Source: Mycolicibacterium austroafricanum
GTDB lineage: Bacteria > Actinomycetota > Actinomycetes > Mycobacteriales > Mycobacteriaceae
Assembly (NCBI RefSeq): GCF_000612725.1
Contig: NZ_HG964450.1
Coordinates: forward strand, 976,712 to 1,040,711
Direction: 5' to 3'
DNA length: 64,000 nt
The position numbers and the translations under genes are program-made. Shown piece by piece: positions 17,862-26,303 of this stretch. The first letter of the stretch is position 1. Each line of letters begins with the position of its first letter. The notes under the pieces are model-generated. The model saw only the letters and a program-made list of their open reading frames with translations, was not told where the DNA came from and did not search any database.

Positions 17862-18305
17862 ATGACCCAGACCGACGACGGCGCGGAACGCGCCGTCGTC
17901 GGCTCGCTCCGTACCCAGAACAGCTACGTTGTCGCGGGGTCGATCGCGACGACGGACAGCGCGGTGGTCGCGGGATCCATCGCCACCGCCGGCAGCGCCG
18001 CCGTCGCGGGATCCATTGCCACCGCGGGCAGCGCGGCAGTCGCACGGTCGATCGCGACCGCCGGCAGCGCCGCCGTCGCCGGGTCCATCGCCACCGCGGG
18101 CAGCGCCGCGATCGCCGGCTGCATCCTCGTGGTGCTGTCGATCGCTTGCCGGGGATGCCTGGCCTGTCTGGGGTGCATCGCGTGCATCAAGTGCAAGGCC
18201 TGTGTGGGCTGCATCGACTGCGAGGACTGCATCGGCTGCGTGGGCTGCGTGAACTGCTCCGGGTTACGCAACGCGGTCGGACTGCGCAACGTGCACGCCG
18301 CCTAG
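17862..18305 (+). CDS. Unusual hexapeptide-repeat protein with a cysteine ladder (C-x-x-C repeated)
   Basis: The 147-residue product is unlike any family I can name. Residues 21-80 are five copies of a 12-residue unit of the type SAAVAGSIATAG, itself two hexapeptides (AAVAGS, IATAGS), with a sixth partial copy to about residue 86. Residues 96-132 carry 13 cysteines at exactly every third position, after one more at Cys87, for 14 in total; the intervening residues are mostly Gly, Ala, Ile, Val, Lys and Asp. The tail LRNAVGLRNVHAA is free of Cys. AGGAAG lies 7 nt before the ATG, and the gene starts 29 bp after sdhB on the same strand, so cotranscription is likely. Alternating G/C-rich codons vary between repeat copies, which argues for selection on protein. 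A beta-solenoid with a metal- or thiol-lined face is a guess. Confidence 0.75.
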   Translation: MTQTDDGAERAVVGSLRTQNSYVVAGSIATTDSAVVAGSIATAGSAAVAGSIATAGSAAVARSIATAGSAAVAGSIATAGSAAIAGCILVVLSIACRGCLACLGCIACIKCKACVGCIDCEDCIGCVGCVNCSGLRNAVGLRNVHAA

Positions 18306-18377
18306 CGAATCGCGCGCAAAACGCGACACGTGGGGTGCTTGAGCGCGCAGAATTCGCCGGAGAGAAGGAGGCGACCC

Positions 18378-20150
18378 ATGCCGGAGACCCCGCTGCTGCT
18401 CGACCCGAACAACTTCGACCCGAAGCGGCTCGACCCGGAGTCACGGCGCCTCCTCGCAGCCCTGATCGACTGGTTCGAGCAGCGCGGCAAGGTGCGGTTG
18501 CTGCGCGACGACCTGAATGCGGAATGGGTGACCGACTTCCTGGACTTCGTGAGGCGGGAACGGCTGTTCGCGACGTTCCTGACCCCGTCGGAGTTCGCCA
18601 ACGGTGACCCGAACAAGCGCTGGGACACCTCGCGCAACGCCGTGCTCAGCGAGATCCTCGGGTTCTACGGCCTGTCGTACTGGTACGCCGAGCAGGTCAC
18701 CATCCTCGGCCTCGGACCGATCTGGCAGAGCGGCAACGTCAAGGCCAAGGAGCGGGCGGCAGAGCAGCTCGAGGCCGGCGGTGTGATGGCGTTCGGGCTC
18801 TCCGAGCGTGACCACGGCGCCGACATCTACAACACCGACATGCTGCTCACCCCCGCCGGCGATGAGCGCTCGCGCGAAGAGCAGACAACTGCCGACGGGG
18901 ACGACGACGGCGTCTTGTTCCGCGCCTCCGGCGAGAAGTACTACATCGGCAACGGCAACGTGGCGGGCATGGTGTCGGTGTTCGCGCGACGCACCGACGT
19001 CGAGGGCGCGGACGGTTACGTGTGGTTCGTCGCCGACAGCGGCCACGAGCGCTACGAGCTGATCGGCAACGTCGTGCACGGCCAGATGTTCGTCAGCAAC
19101 TTCGCGCTGCACGACTATCCGGTGCACGAAGAGGACATCCTGGCCACCGGGCCAGACGCGTTCTCGGCGGCCCTCAACACGGTCAACGTCGGCAAGTTCA
19201 ACCTGTGCAGCGGCTCGATCGGGATGTGCGAGCACGCCTTCTACGAGGCGATCAACCATGCCAACAACCGCATCCTCTACGGCAACCCGGTGACCGCTTT
19301 CCCGCACGTGCGGGCCGGCTTCGTCGACGCCTACACCCGGCTGATCGCGATGAAGCTGTTCAGCGACCGCGCCATCGACTACTTCCGCAGCGCCGGGCCG
19401 GACGACCGCCGCTACCTGCTGTTCAACCCGGTGACGAAGTCGAAAGTCACGTCCGAGGGCGAGAAGGTCGTCACGCTGCTGTGGGATGTGCTGGCCGCCA
19501 AGGGATTCGAGAAGAACACCTACTTCTATCAGGTCACCCGCCTGATCGGGGCGCTGCCGCGGCTGGAGGGAACGGTGCACGTCAACGTCGCGCAGATTCT
19601 GAAGTTCATGCCGAACTTCATGTTCAACCCGGCCCCGTATCCCGAGATCGGCACCCGCGACGATCCGGCCGACGACGTGTTCTTCTGGTCGCAGGGCCCG
19701 GCTCGCGGCGCGTCGAAGGTGCGGTTCGCCGATTGGGCGCCGGTCTACGAACGCAACACCGGCATCCCCAACGTCGCCGTGTTCTACCAACAGGTGCAGG
19801 CGTTCAAGGACCTGCTGGCCACCGCGGCGCCCGATGCCGACCAGCAACGCGACCTGGACTTCGTGCTCGTGGTCGGGCACCTGTTCACCCTCGTGGTGTA
19901 CGGCCAGCTGATCCTCGAGCAGGCCGAGCTGACCGGACTGGAAAGCGACCTCGTCGACCAGATCTTCGACGTCCAGATCCGCGACTTCTCCGCGTACGCG
20001 GTCGCGCTGCACGGCAAGCCGAGCTCCACGCTCGAGCAGCAGGAGTGGGCACTGTCGGCGGTGCGCAAGCCGACCGTGGACGCCGTCCGCTTCGACCGGG
20101 TATGGGACCAGGTGAGGAGCTACGACGGCGCCTACGAGATGCGGCCCTGA
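18378..20150 (+). CDS. Acyl-CoA dehydrogenase family protein (long, ~590 residues)
   Basis: This 590-residue protein is related to acyl-CoA dehydrogenases, with the mid-domain FAD/substrate motif VMAFGLSERDHGADIYNT, the beta-domain strand stretch YYIGNGNVAGMVSVFARR and the helical segment VNVGKFNLCSGSIGMCEHAFYEA. It is longer than the classical ~390-residue enzymes because of an N-terminal helical domain and a C-terminal extension, as in some mycobacterial FadE proteins. Its substrate is unknown. AAGGAGG lies 7 nt before the ATG. It follows the Sdh1 operon and the Cys-ladder gene on the same strand by 72 bp, and could feed electrons to the same quinone pool through ETF. Confidence 0.85.
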   Translation: MPETPLLLDPNNFDPKRLDPESRRLLAALIDWFEQRGKVRLLRDDLNAEWVTDFLDFVRRERLFATFLTPSEFANGDPNKRWDTSRNAVLSEILGFYGLSYWYAEQVTILGLGPIWQSGNVKAKERAAEQLEAGGVMAFGLSERDHGADIYNTDMLLTPAGDERSREEQTTADGDDDGVLFRASGEKYYIGNGNVAGMVSVFARRTDVEGADGYVWFVADSGHERYELIGNVVHGQMFVSNFALHDYPVHEEDILATGPDAFSAALNTVNVGKFNLCSGSIGMCEHAFYEAINHANNRILYGNPVTAFPHVRAGFVDAYTRLIAMKLFSDRAIDYFRSAGPDDRRYLLFNPVTKSKVTSEGEKVVTLLWDVLAAKGFEKNTYFYQVTRLIGALPRLEGTVHVNVAQILKFMPNFMFNPAPYPEIGTRDDPADDVFFWSQGPARGASKVRFADWAPVYERNTGIPNVAVFYQQVQAFKDLLATAAPDADQQRDLDFVLVVGHLFTLVVYGQLILEQAELTGLESDLVDQIFDVQIRDFSAYAVALHGKPSSTLEQQEWALSAVRKPTVDAVRFDRVWDQVRSYDGAYEMRP

Positions 20151-20235
20151 ACCGGATCTGACGCAGTCAGGTGTACCGGCGGGATCCGGGGGTACGCTGC
20201 GGAGAGCAGCCAATCACCGACGAAAGGCAGCTCCG

Positions 20236-20397
20236 ATGTCGCTTCGCGAGCCCCACAGCATCAACGACATTCGCACCGCGATCCGCGAACTCAGTACCCG
20301 CGCGGACCTGGCCCGCAAAGAGGGCCGCAACGCCGACGCCGCCGAACTGGATCAGCGCGTCAAGAACTACCGCGAAGAACTCGCCGCCCGGCCCTGA
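20236..20397 (+). CDS. Small hydrophilic protein, 53 residues
   Basis: The predicted product is highly charged and helical (INDIRTAIRELSTRADLARK; AAELDQRVKNYREELAARP). An AAAGG ribosome binding site lies 8 nt before the ATG. Third-position GC bias follows this frame. It is convergent with the flavin reductase gene, 21 bp apart. The helix has heptad-like spacing that could support a small coiled coil. Function unknown; the pattern resembles short conserved mycobacterial proteins. Confidence 0.65.
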   Translation: MSLREPHSINDIRTAIRELSTRADLARKEGRNADAAELDQRVKNYREELAARP

Positions 20398-20418
20398 CGG
20401 CAGGGCGGTATCGGTTCC

Positions 20419-21134
<716 letters not shown>

Positions 21135-21231
21135 CGCGCCATCATCGCCGCCTCGCCCCGGCCCGGCCAGGGTCCGGATCGGCGTGAACGTAAGCCGGGC
21201 GGAGGCGGTTCGACGGTAACGTGACGCCATC

Positions 21232-21894
21232 ATGTGGTTCCCGCTCCTGGTGATGGCTGCCGCGGTGAGCCTGGAGCCGTTCCGGATCGGGATGACGGTG
21301 GTGATGGTGAACCGGCCGAGACCGGTGCTGCAGCTGCTGTCTTTCCTGGCGGGTGGCTTCGTGATGGGCACCGCGGTGGGGCTGATCGTGCTGTTCGTGT
21401 TGCGGCCCGCGCTGGGGTCTGCGCATTTCACGTTGCCCAGGGTGCAGCTCGGGGTCGGCGCGGTGGTACTGGTCAACGCGGTGTTGCTGGCCACCGGTGT
21501 GCTGGGAGGTAACCGGGACGGTACGGCCGCCGGACGCTGGGCCCCGTTGGTGACGCGGGCACGCCGGTTGCTCGAAGGGCGCTCGCTGTGGACGGCGGGC
21601 GTGGCCGGGCTCGGCATCGCGCTGCCTTCCATCGACTACCTGGCCGCGCTGGCCCTGATCGTCGCGTCGGGCGCCGCGGCGGCGGTGCAGTTCAGTGCGC
21701 TGATCGTGTTCAACGTGGTGGCGTTCGCGCTCGTGGAGATCCCGCTGCTGTGTTACCTGGTGGCCCCGGACCGCACCCGCGCCGCACTTTCGTCGCTGTA
21801 CGAGTGGGTGCGGGCGCAGGGCCGTCGCGGCGTCTCCCTGCTACTGGCCGTGGTCGGCTGCGTGCTGGTCGCCGTCGGCTTCGCCGGACTGTAG
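21232..21894 (+). CDS. Sap/GAP-like integral membrane protein (Rv0246-like)
   Basis: The 220-residue protein has about six transmembrane helices (WFPLLVMAAAVSLEPFRIGM; LLSFLAGGFVMGTAVGLIVL; VQLGVGAVVLVNAVLLATG; GVAGLGIALPSIDYLAALA; SALIVFNVVAFALVEIPLLC; GVSLLLAVVGCVLVAVGFAG) and the family feature of a conserved Pro in SLEPFR and ALPSIDYL. The Sap/GAP family is linked to export of mycobacterial glycolipids (sulfolipid-1 addressing protein, GPL addressing protein). Here it neighbours a PE-PPE acyltransferase and the TPP-type locus, which fits a role in surface glycolipid delivery. Confidence 0.8.
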   Translation: MWFPLLVMAAAVSLEPFRIGMTVVMVNRPRPVLQLLSFLAGGFVMGTAVGLIVLFVLRPALGSAHFTLPRVQLGVGAVVLVNAVLLATGVLGGNRDGTAAGRWAPLVTRARRLLEGRSLWTAGVAGLGIALPSIDYLAALALIVASGAAAAVQFSALIVFNVVAFALVEIPLLCYLVAPDRTRAALSSLYEWVRAQGRRGVSLLLAVVGCVLVAVGFAGL

Positions 21895-21908
21895 GCAGTG
21901 GCCCAGGA

Positions 21909-23039
21909 CTACGGCGGATTGTTCAGCACGTACTGAAGCCCGGACAGCAGCTGCGACACCGGGTCGGCGGCGCCGCCGAACGCGGCCTGCGTCGCCGGGG
22001 CGGTGACCTCTGCGGGGTCGTAGCCGTTCACCGGGTCCACGGTGATCGGCGCGGTCAGCGGATCGTCGTTGCGCGAATACCCCGCGTCGACGAACGGCTT
22101 GAGCACCGCGTCGAGTTCGATGAGAGTCTCGGTGGGCACCCCGAGGTATTTGAACGGCAGCACCAGCGGAAGGTGCTCCTCGGGGATCATGTACGTGGTG
22201 GTCTTCGCGCCCCTGGAGTTGACGGTGGTCCGGATGTTCTGCGGCGGCACCATACTCGGCTCGGTGAAGGCGACCGCGGTGTGACCGGTGGCCAGGCCCA
22301 CGATCGCATTGGCGACGGATATCCAGTTGTCCGGGCGGTCCGGCCAGTCGGCGATGCTGTCGTATGCGGAGACGAATTGATAAGTGTCGTACTGGCTTTC
22401 GACCGGAGGCGGAATCCGGTAATCGAGTGACGGGACGACGCTGCCGACGGGGAAGTTCTGGGTCAGGAAGCTCTCGCCGAAGGCGTGCCGGGCCACCGGG
22501 TCGCCGTACATCGCGAAGCTCAACTGGTCCGGCGGCGGGGCGGCCGGATCGTAGGCCAGCTTGGCCTGCACGTCGTTGAGCACCATCGCACCCTCGGACA
22601 GCCCGATCGCGGTGCCGCGTCCGCCCTCCCGGATCGCGGTGATGACATTCGGGGTTCCGACGTCGACGGACTCGCCGACGCTGGGGCCGTCGATCCCGAT
22701 GCCCGGGAAGGAGTCGTCCAGCCGACCGATCCCCGGGAACAGCCGTTCCAGGGTGTGGCCCTGGACCTGACCCGCGGGGTAGTCGACGATCTGCCGGTCC
22801 AGCCCGGGGAACCAGTCCGCGCCCGTGCGCATGATGTATTCGTCGTAGGGGATGCCCAGCACGTGGGCGCCGCCCAGCGCGTACGCCCTGCCGGGGGTTC
22901 CCAGCGGCGGCGGAGCGTCGGCCGGCGTGGGGCTCGGTGGCACCGCAGGTGCTTCGTCGGCCGCGGCGATGCCGAATCCGAGACAGCCCGCGGCGCCGAT
23001 GGTGGTCAGCGCGGTACCGAATGCGAGTAGTCGCTTCAT
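21909..23039 (-). CDS. Secreted PE-PPE-domain serine hydrolase/acyltransferase (TPP-locus type)
   Basis: The 376-residue protein begins with a signal peptide ([20 protein letters not shown], cleavage probably after AAA near residue 27) and a Pro-rich linker. A PE-PPE domain (PF08237 type, alpha/beta-hydrolase fold) follows, with nucleophile motif GLSEG (Ser148). No PE or PPE leader is present. In the TPP locus of M. smegmatis and M. abscessus, and in the M. tuberculosis PAT locus (Chp2), such proteins transfer acyl chains between acyltrehaloses outside the membrane. The start at 23039 is preferred because it begins the signal peptide; a longer open frame exists. It is separated from fadD by a 3-kb insertion, unlike the usual contiguous order. 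Confidence 0.8.
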   Translation of the reverse strand: MKRLLAFGTALTTIGAAGCLGFGIAAADEAPAVPPSPTPADAPPPLGTPGRAYALGGAHVLGIPYDEYIMRTGADWFPGLDRQIVDYPAGQVQGHTLERLFPGIGRLDDSFPGIGIDGPSVGESVDVGTPNVITAIREGGRGTAIGLSEGAMVLNDVQAKLAYDPAAPPPDQLSFAMYGDPVARHAFGESFLTQNFPVGSVVPSLDYRIPPPVESQYDTYQFVSAYDSIADWPDRPDNWISVANAIVGLATGHTAVAFTEPSMVPPQNIRTTVNSRGAKTTTYMIPEEHLPLVLPFKYLGVPTETLIELDAVLKPFVDAGYSRNDDPLTAPITVDPVNGYDPAEVTAPATQAAFGGAADPVSQLLSGLQYVLNNPP

Positions 23040-23167
23040 AGCTTTGACACACCACCCCGACCTGCTCGGCTGCACTGCCTCGAACCCTACCCGCCTGACC
23101 GTCCGGCGCAGCTGACAACCGCGGATGGGATCGCCCTGTCACGCGACTCGGCCGACTGTGTTGCCTG

Positions 23168-23749
23168 CTAGGAGGCGTCAGTCGCCTGACGGATGAGCGC
23201 GCGCAGTTCGCGAGCGACGTCGTCAATCGGTTGGGTGTTGCGCTCGACGCGGCTCAGCGCCACGGCGCCCTCGACCGCGGCGACGATCAGGGTCGCCAGT
23301 CGGCGGGCGCGGGCCGGCGGGACACCCTGGTGCCGCAGCACCGTGTTCAGGGCGTCGCGCCAGCTGCCGAACGCGCGGGCTGCGGCCTCGGTCAGCTGCG
23401 GCGCGTCGTCGTTGGTCTCGACGGCGACCGCGAGGACGGGGCATCCGGCACGGAAGCCCGAGGCCTCCAGACCGGCCTTCCAGGTGGAGATGAATACGTC
23501 GAACGTGGTGGCGGGTGTCGCGTCGCCGGCGTCGCCGAGTATTGCGGCGAGTGCGCCGCCGGCCCGGTCCACCACTTCTTCGATGAGCTGTGCGCGACCG
23601 CCGGGGAAGTGGTGATAGACCGATCCTCGGGGGGCACGACTGTGACGGAGTATGTCGTCCAAGCTGGTGCCGGAGGCGCCGTGTTCGCGGATGAGCGTCG
23701 ATGCGCTGTCGAGCATTCTTTCGCGTGCGTCGGAGGTGCGTGGGCTCAT
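23168..23749 (-). CDS. TetR-family regulator (LmrA/YxaF-like C-terminus)
   Basis: The 193-residue protein has a TetR helix-turn-helix (MLDSASTLIREHGASGTSLD; ILRHSRAPRGSVYHHFPGG) and a C-terminal ligand domain of the LmrA/YxaF type (FRAGCPVLAVAVETND; FGSWRDALNTVLRHQGV). Such repressors usually control a neighbouring oxidoreductase or efflux gene. Its start overlaps the stop of the upstream F420-type oxidoreductase gene (ATGA). The two form an operon, with a perfect CTATGC-N6-GCATAG palindrome at 24377-24394 as the likely operator. Confidence 0.88.
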   Translation of the reverse strand: MSPRTSDARERMLDSASTLIREHGASGTSLDDILRHSRAPRGSVYHHFPGGRAQLIEEVVDRAGGALAAILGDAGDATPATTFDVFISTWKAGLEASGFRAGCPVLAVAVETNDDAPQLTEAAARAFGSWRDALNTVLRHQGVPPARARRLATLIVAAVEGAVALSRVERNTQPIDDVARELRALIRQATDAS

Positions 23750-24282
23750 GCTCGATCTTCAGTGGCCGGAGTATCGGCGGTGGCCGAGGTCAGGGGCACC
23801 AGCTCGATGTAGTGCACGTCGGTGAGGGGGCGCGATGCGGCCGCGAAGGCCTTTCGTTTCCATCCCCATTGGGAACGGATGACCGCTTCGGCGTGTGCGC
23901 GCTCGGCTGCCGTCTCGAGGATGCGACCGCGCGCGGCGATCGGAGGAGCGAGCGGCTTACCCCGAAATGAGCACGGGGCGATGAGCGCTTCGGGATTGCG
24001 GCGGAGCCGCTTGGCTTTGTACGCCTGGACTTCGGTCCACAGATAGACACGGTCGCCGTCGTAGCCGGGCCATACGGGTTGAGGCATCGGTGTGCCGTCC
24101 TTGCGGTAAGTGACCACCAGACAGTGTTCGTATCGCCGCAACTCGTCGAAACCGTTGAACCGAATCGGCATGTCGAGAACCGTGTTCGCCTCGGGGGAAC
24201 GCAATGCCCCTAAGAACCTCTTGTTCGCTCCGACGAGGGCGCGCCTGAGCCCGTCCATCGGGCCGCGATGCTGTGGGGACAT
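23746..24282 (-). CDS. PPOX-class F420-dependent oxidoreductase-like protein
   Basis: The 178-residue protein resembles split-barrel PPOX-class F420/flavin enzymes (YEHCLVVTYRKDGTPMPQPV; GDRVYLWTEVQAYKAKRLRR; ALIAPCSFRGKP; GRILETAAERAHAEAVI). These reduce diverse substrates with F420H2 or bind a flavin or heme. ATG at 24282 begins MSPQHRGPMDGL; an internal Met eight residues later is possible. The stop overlaps the tetR start. The pair lies inside the glycolipid locus between the acyltransferase gene and fadD and looks like an inserted accessory module. Confidence 0.75.
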   Translation of the reverse strand: MSPQHRGPMDGLRRALVGANKRFLGALRSPEANTVLDMPIRFNGFDELRRYEHCLVVTYRKDGTPMPQPVWPGYDGDRVYLWTEVQAYKAKRLRRNPEALIAPCSFRGKPLAPPIAARGRILETAAERAHAEAVIRSQWGWKRKAFAAASRPLTDVHYIELVPLTSATADTPATEDRA

Positions 24283-24634
24283 GTCTGGTCTTCCATTCGG
24301 GGTCGTCGTTGTGGGGTGTCCGGCCGTCCGGGTGTCAGGTAGCCGGCTTGATCGAGCCCCACCGCTGCGGCCGATACTATGCAACATGGCATAGAACATA
24401 TAGCGTTGCCCTGCAGTCGACAAGGCTTGATGTCGCGCCCGATAACGGTGGGCGCCTGCCGCTCGTCGTCGGGGTCGCCCCGGGCGGCACCAGGGCGTGT
24501 CCGCAACGTCGCCCCGAGACCGCCTTCACCAAGGGCGAGGATTTCATCGAGGAACCACTTGCGGATCATCCCGGCATCGGGAGCCGAACTTCGCGTAGCC
24601 GTTTTTTGTCAGTGGCTGGTGCTTGGATGGGGTT
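24283..24634. other. 352-bp gene-free stretch with palindrome and possible ligase relic
   Basis: No credible gene was found here. It contains the palindrome at 24377-24394. On the minus strand, around 24440-24490, a short segment reads LVPPGATPTTSGR, resembling the P-x-TTSGK end of fatty-acyl-AMP ligases such as the FadD encoded at 26300-28021. That may be the decayed end of a second ligase gene or chance. AT content is locally higher than in neighbours. Confidence 0.4.
24377..24394. promoter_or_regulatory. Candidate TetR operator (CTATGC-N6-GCATAG)
   Basis: CTATGC AACATG GCATAG has perfect 6-bp arms with a 6-bp centre, 95 bp upstream of the F420-oxidoreductase start. It is the only strong palindrome upstream of the oxidoreductase-tetR operon. 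Confidence 0.5.
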
Positions 24635-26055
24635 ATGTCCTTGAGGGTTCCGGTGGGTACTGGCACTGGTGGTGTGGTGCGTCAGTCTGATCGGCTTGAG
24701 GTGTGTTTCGAGGAGTTGGCGGAGTTGGCGGGTCAGCGCAATGCCATTGATGGGCGTATTGCGCAGATCGCTGCCGAGATTGATGGTGCCGGGTTGTGGG
24801 CGATCACCGGGGTGAAGTCGTTGGAGGGCCTGCTCGCGTGGAAGTTGGGGACCTCATTTCGTAACGCTGAGACGATCGTGGCGGTGGCGCGCCGGTTGGA
24901 GCAGTTCCCGCGGTGTAGCCGGGATTTGCGGGAGGGTCGGCTGTCGTTGGATCAGCTCGGGGTGATCGCCGAGCGTGCGGGGGCGGGTTCTGATGATCAT
25001 TACGCCGATTTGGCCGCTCATTCGACGGTGGCCCAGTTACGCACCGCGGTCAAGCAGGAACCCCGCCCCGAACCCGAACCCGACCCAGAATCCGAGTCTG
25101 GTGCCGACTGCGACCCTGAATCCGAATCTGAGGCCAAGCCCCGGCGTGATCCGGCGCCGCGGGCGTCGATCACCAAGACCAGTGATGAGCAGTACACCTA
25201 TTGGCGGATCGCGTTGCCCCATGAGGAGGCGGCGACGTTCGACACGGCGCTGCGCTCGCATCACGAGGCGTTGGTGGCGCAGTGGAAACGCGACCACAAC
25301 ATCACCGACCACACCGACGACCACAACCACGACATCAACAGCGACCCCGGCCACGGGGACGGCCGCGACATCACCAACCCCGGCCCCGACTACGACGGTG
25401 GCGGTGGTGAGGGTGTGGGGCGGGCGCCGTTGCCGGACACGGTGGCGGCGTTCTGGGCGCTGGTGAAGGCCGGCTGGGATGTTGAGGTGGCGCGGCGCCC
25501 GCATGGGCAGCACACCACGGTGGTGATGCATGTCGACGTGAAAGACAAGATCGCCGCGCCCTGCATTTGGGGCCGGCGCTCTCGGCGGCTGAGCGCCGGT
25601 ATCTGTCCTGTGATGCCACCTGTGAGGTGTGGTTCGAACGCCACGGGCAGGTCATCGGTTCCGGGCGCACCACGCGGGCGATCAGCCGGCGGTTGCGGCG
25701 GGCGCTGGAGCACCGTGACCGTACGTGTGTGGTGCCCGGCTGCGGGGCGACACGGGGGTTGCATGCCCATCACATCCGGCATTGGGAAGACGGTGGTCTG
25801 ACCGAGTTGGACAACCTGGTGCTGGTCTGTCCCCATCACCACCGGCTGCACCACCGCGGGGTCATCACCATCACCGGACCCGCCGACCAGCTGACAGTGA
25901 CCGACAGCGTCGGGCGCCACCTGGAACCGGGATCACTGGCCCGGCCCCCGACCCAATCCCCACCCGCAGTCGCGCCCTACCAAGGACCACCCGGGGAACG
26001 CGCCCAATGGAAGTGGTACACACCCTTCCAACCCCCACCACCCACCACCAACTAG
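24635..26055 (+). pseudogene. DUF222/HNH endonuclease (13E12-repeat-type) gene with a frameshift
   Basis: The N-terminal frame (ATG 24635 to about 25558) encodes a DUF222 domain (CFEELAELAGQRNAIDGRIA; GLWAITGVKSLEGLLAWKLG) and an acidic low-complexity linker of Glu-Pro-Asp-Ser repeats. The HNH domain (RDRTCVVPGCGATRGLHAHHI; ELDNLVLVCPHHHRLHHRG) is in another frame ending at 26055. The frames meet at 25556-25558: removing one extra GC dinucleotide restores I-A-A-L-H-L-G-P-A-L. Such genes occur in many near-identical copies in mycobacteria. The break is either a real inactivating mutation, a sequencing error or, less likely, programmed frameshifting. The locus lies inside the glycolipid cluster. 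Confidence 0.8.
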
Positions 26056-26223
26056 GTCGCCCCGCGGGGAGCGCTCCCCTCGGCAAGGGCTTGGAACGGC
26101 TCGGACGGCTGGAGGTCAGTACCCAATCCAGCTCTCAAATGGATGGGCATATAAGGACATTCGGTTCGCGCCATCCGCTGCAACTGCGTTATCGATCGTC
26201 GCGGCGTTGCCGAAATCCGATGC

Positions 26224-26303
26224 GGACAGCCGGAACACCGGACAGCCGGAAAACCGAACTGTCGAAACGCCGAACTGTCGGGCTACCGCACTGCCGGGCT
26301 CAG
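26224..26303. repeat. 16-bp tandem minisatellite at the 3' end of fadD
   Basis: Units GGACAGCCGGAACACC, GGACAGCCGGAAAACC, GAACTGTCGAAACGCC and GAACTGTCGGGCTACC follow in register at 26224, 26240, 26256 and 26272. A fifth, weaker unit (GCACTGCCGGGCTCAG) runs into the last codon of fadD. Neighbouring units share 13-14 of 16 bases within each pair. The rest of the 26056-26299 gap holds no gene. Confidence 0.6.

Noticed and set aside
17890..18110. 36-bp periodicity as a possible CRISPR-like or satellite array
   Set aside because: Units are adjacent without spacers, vary at third codon positions and encode a protein repeat; no CRISPR features.
17924..18289. Minus-strand frame rich in Gln, Pro, Met and Thr opposite the Cys-ladder gene
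   Set aside because: The repeats are mirrored from the sense gene; no ribosome binding site, and the sense frame has coupling to sdhB and a good start.
23746..26055. Prophage or integrative element between the acyltransferase gene and fadD
   Set aside because: No integrase, attachment repeats or phage genes are present; only ordinary accessory genes.
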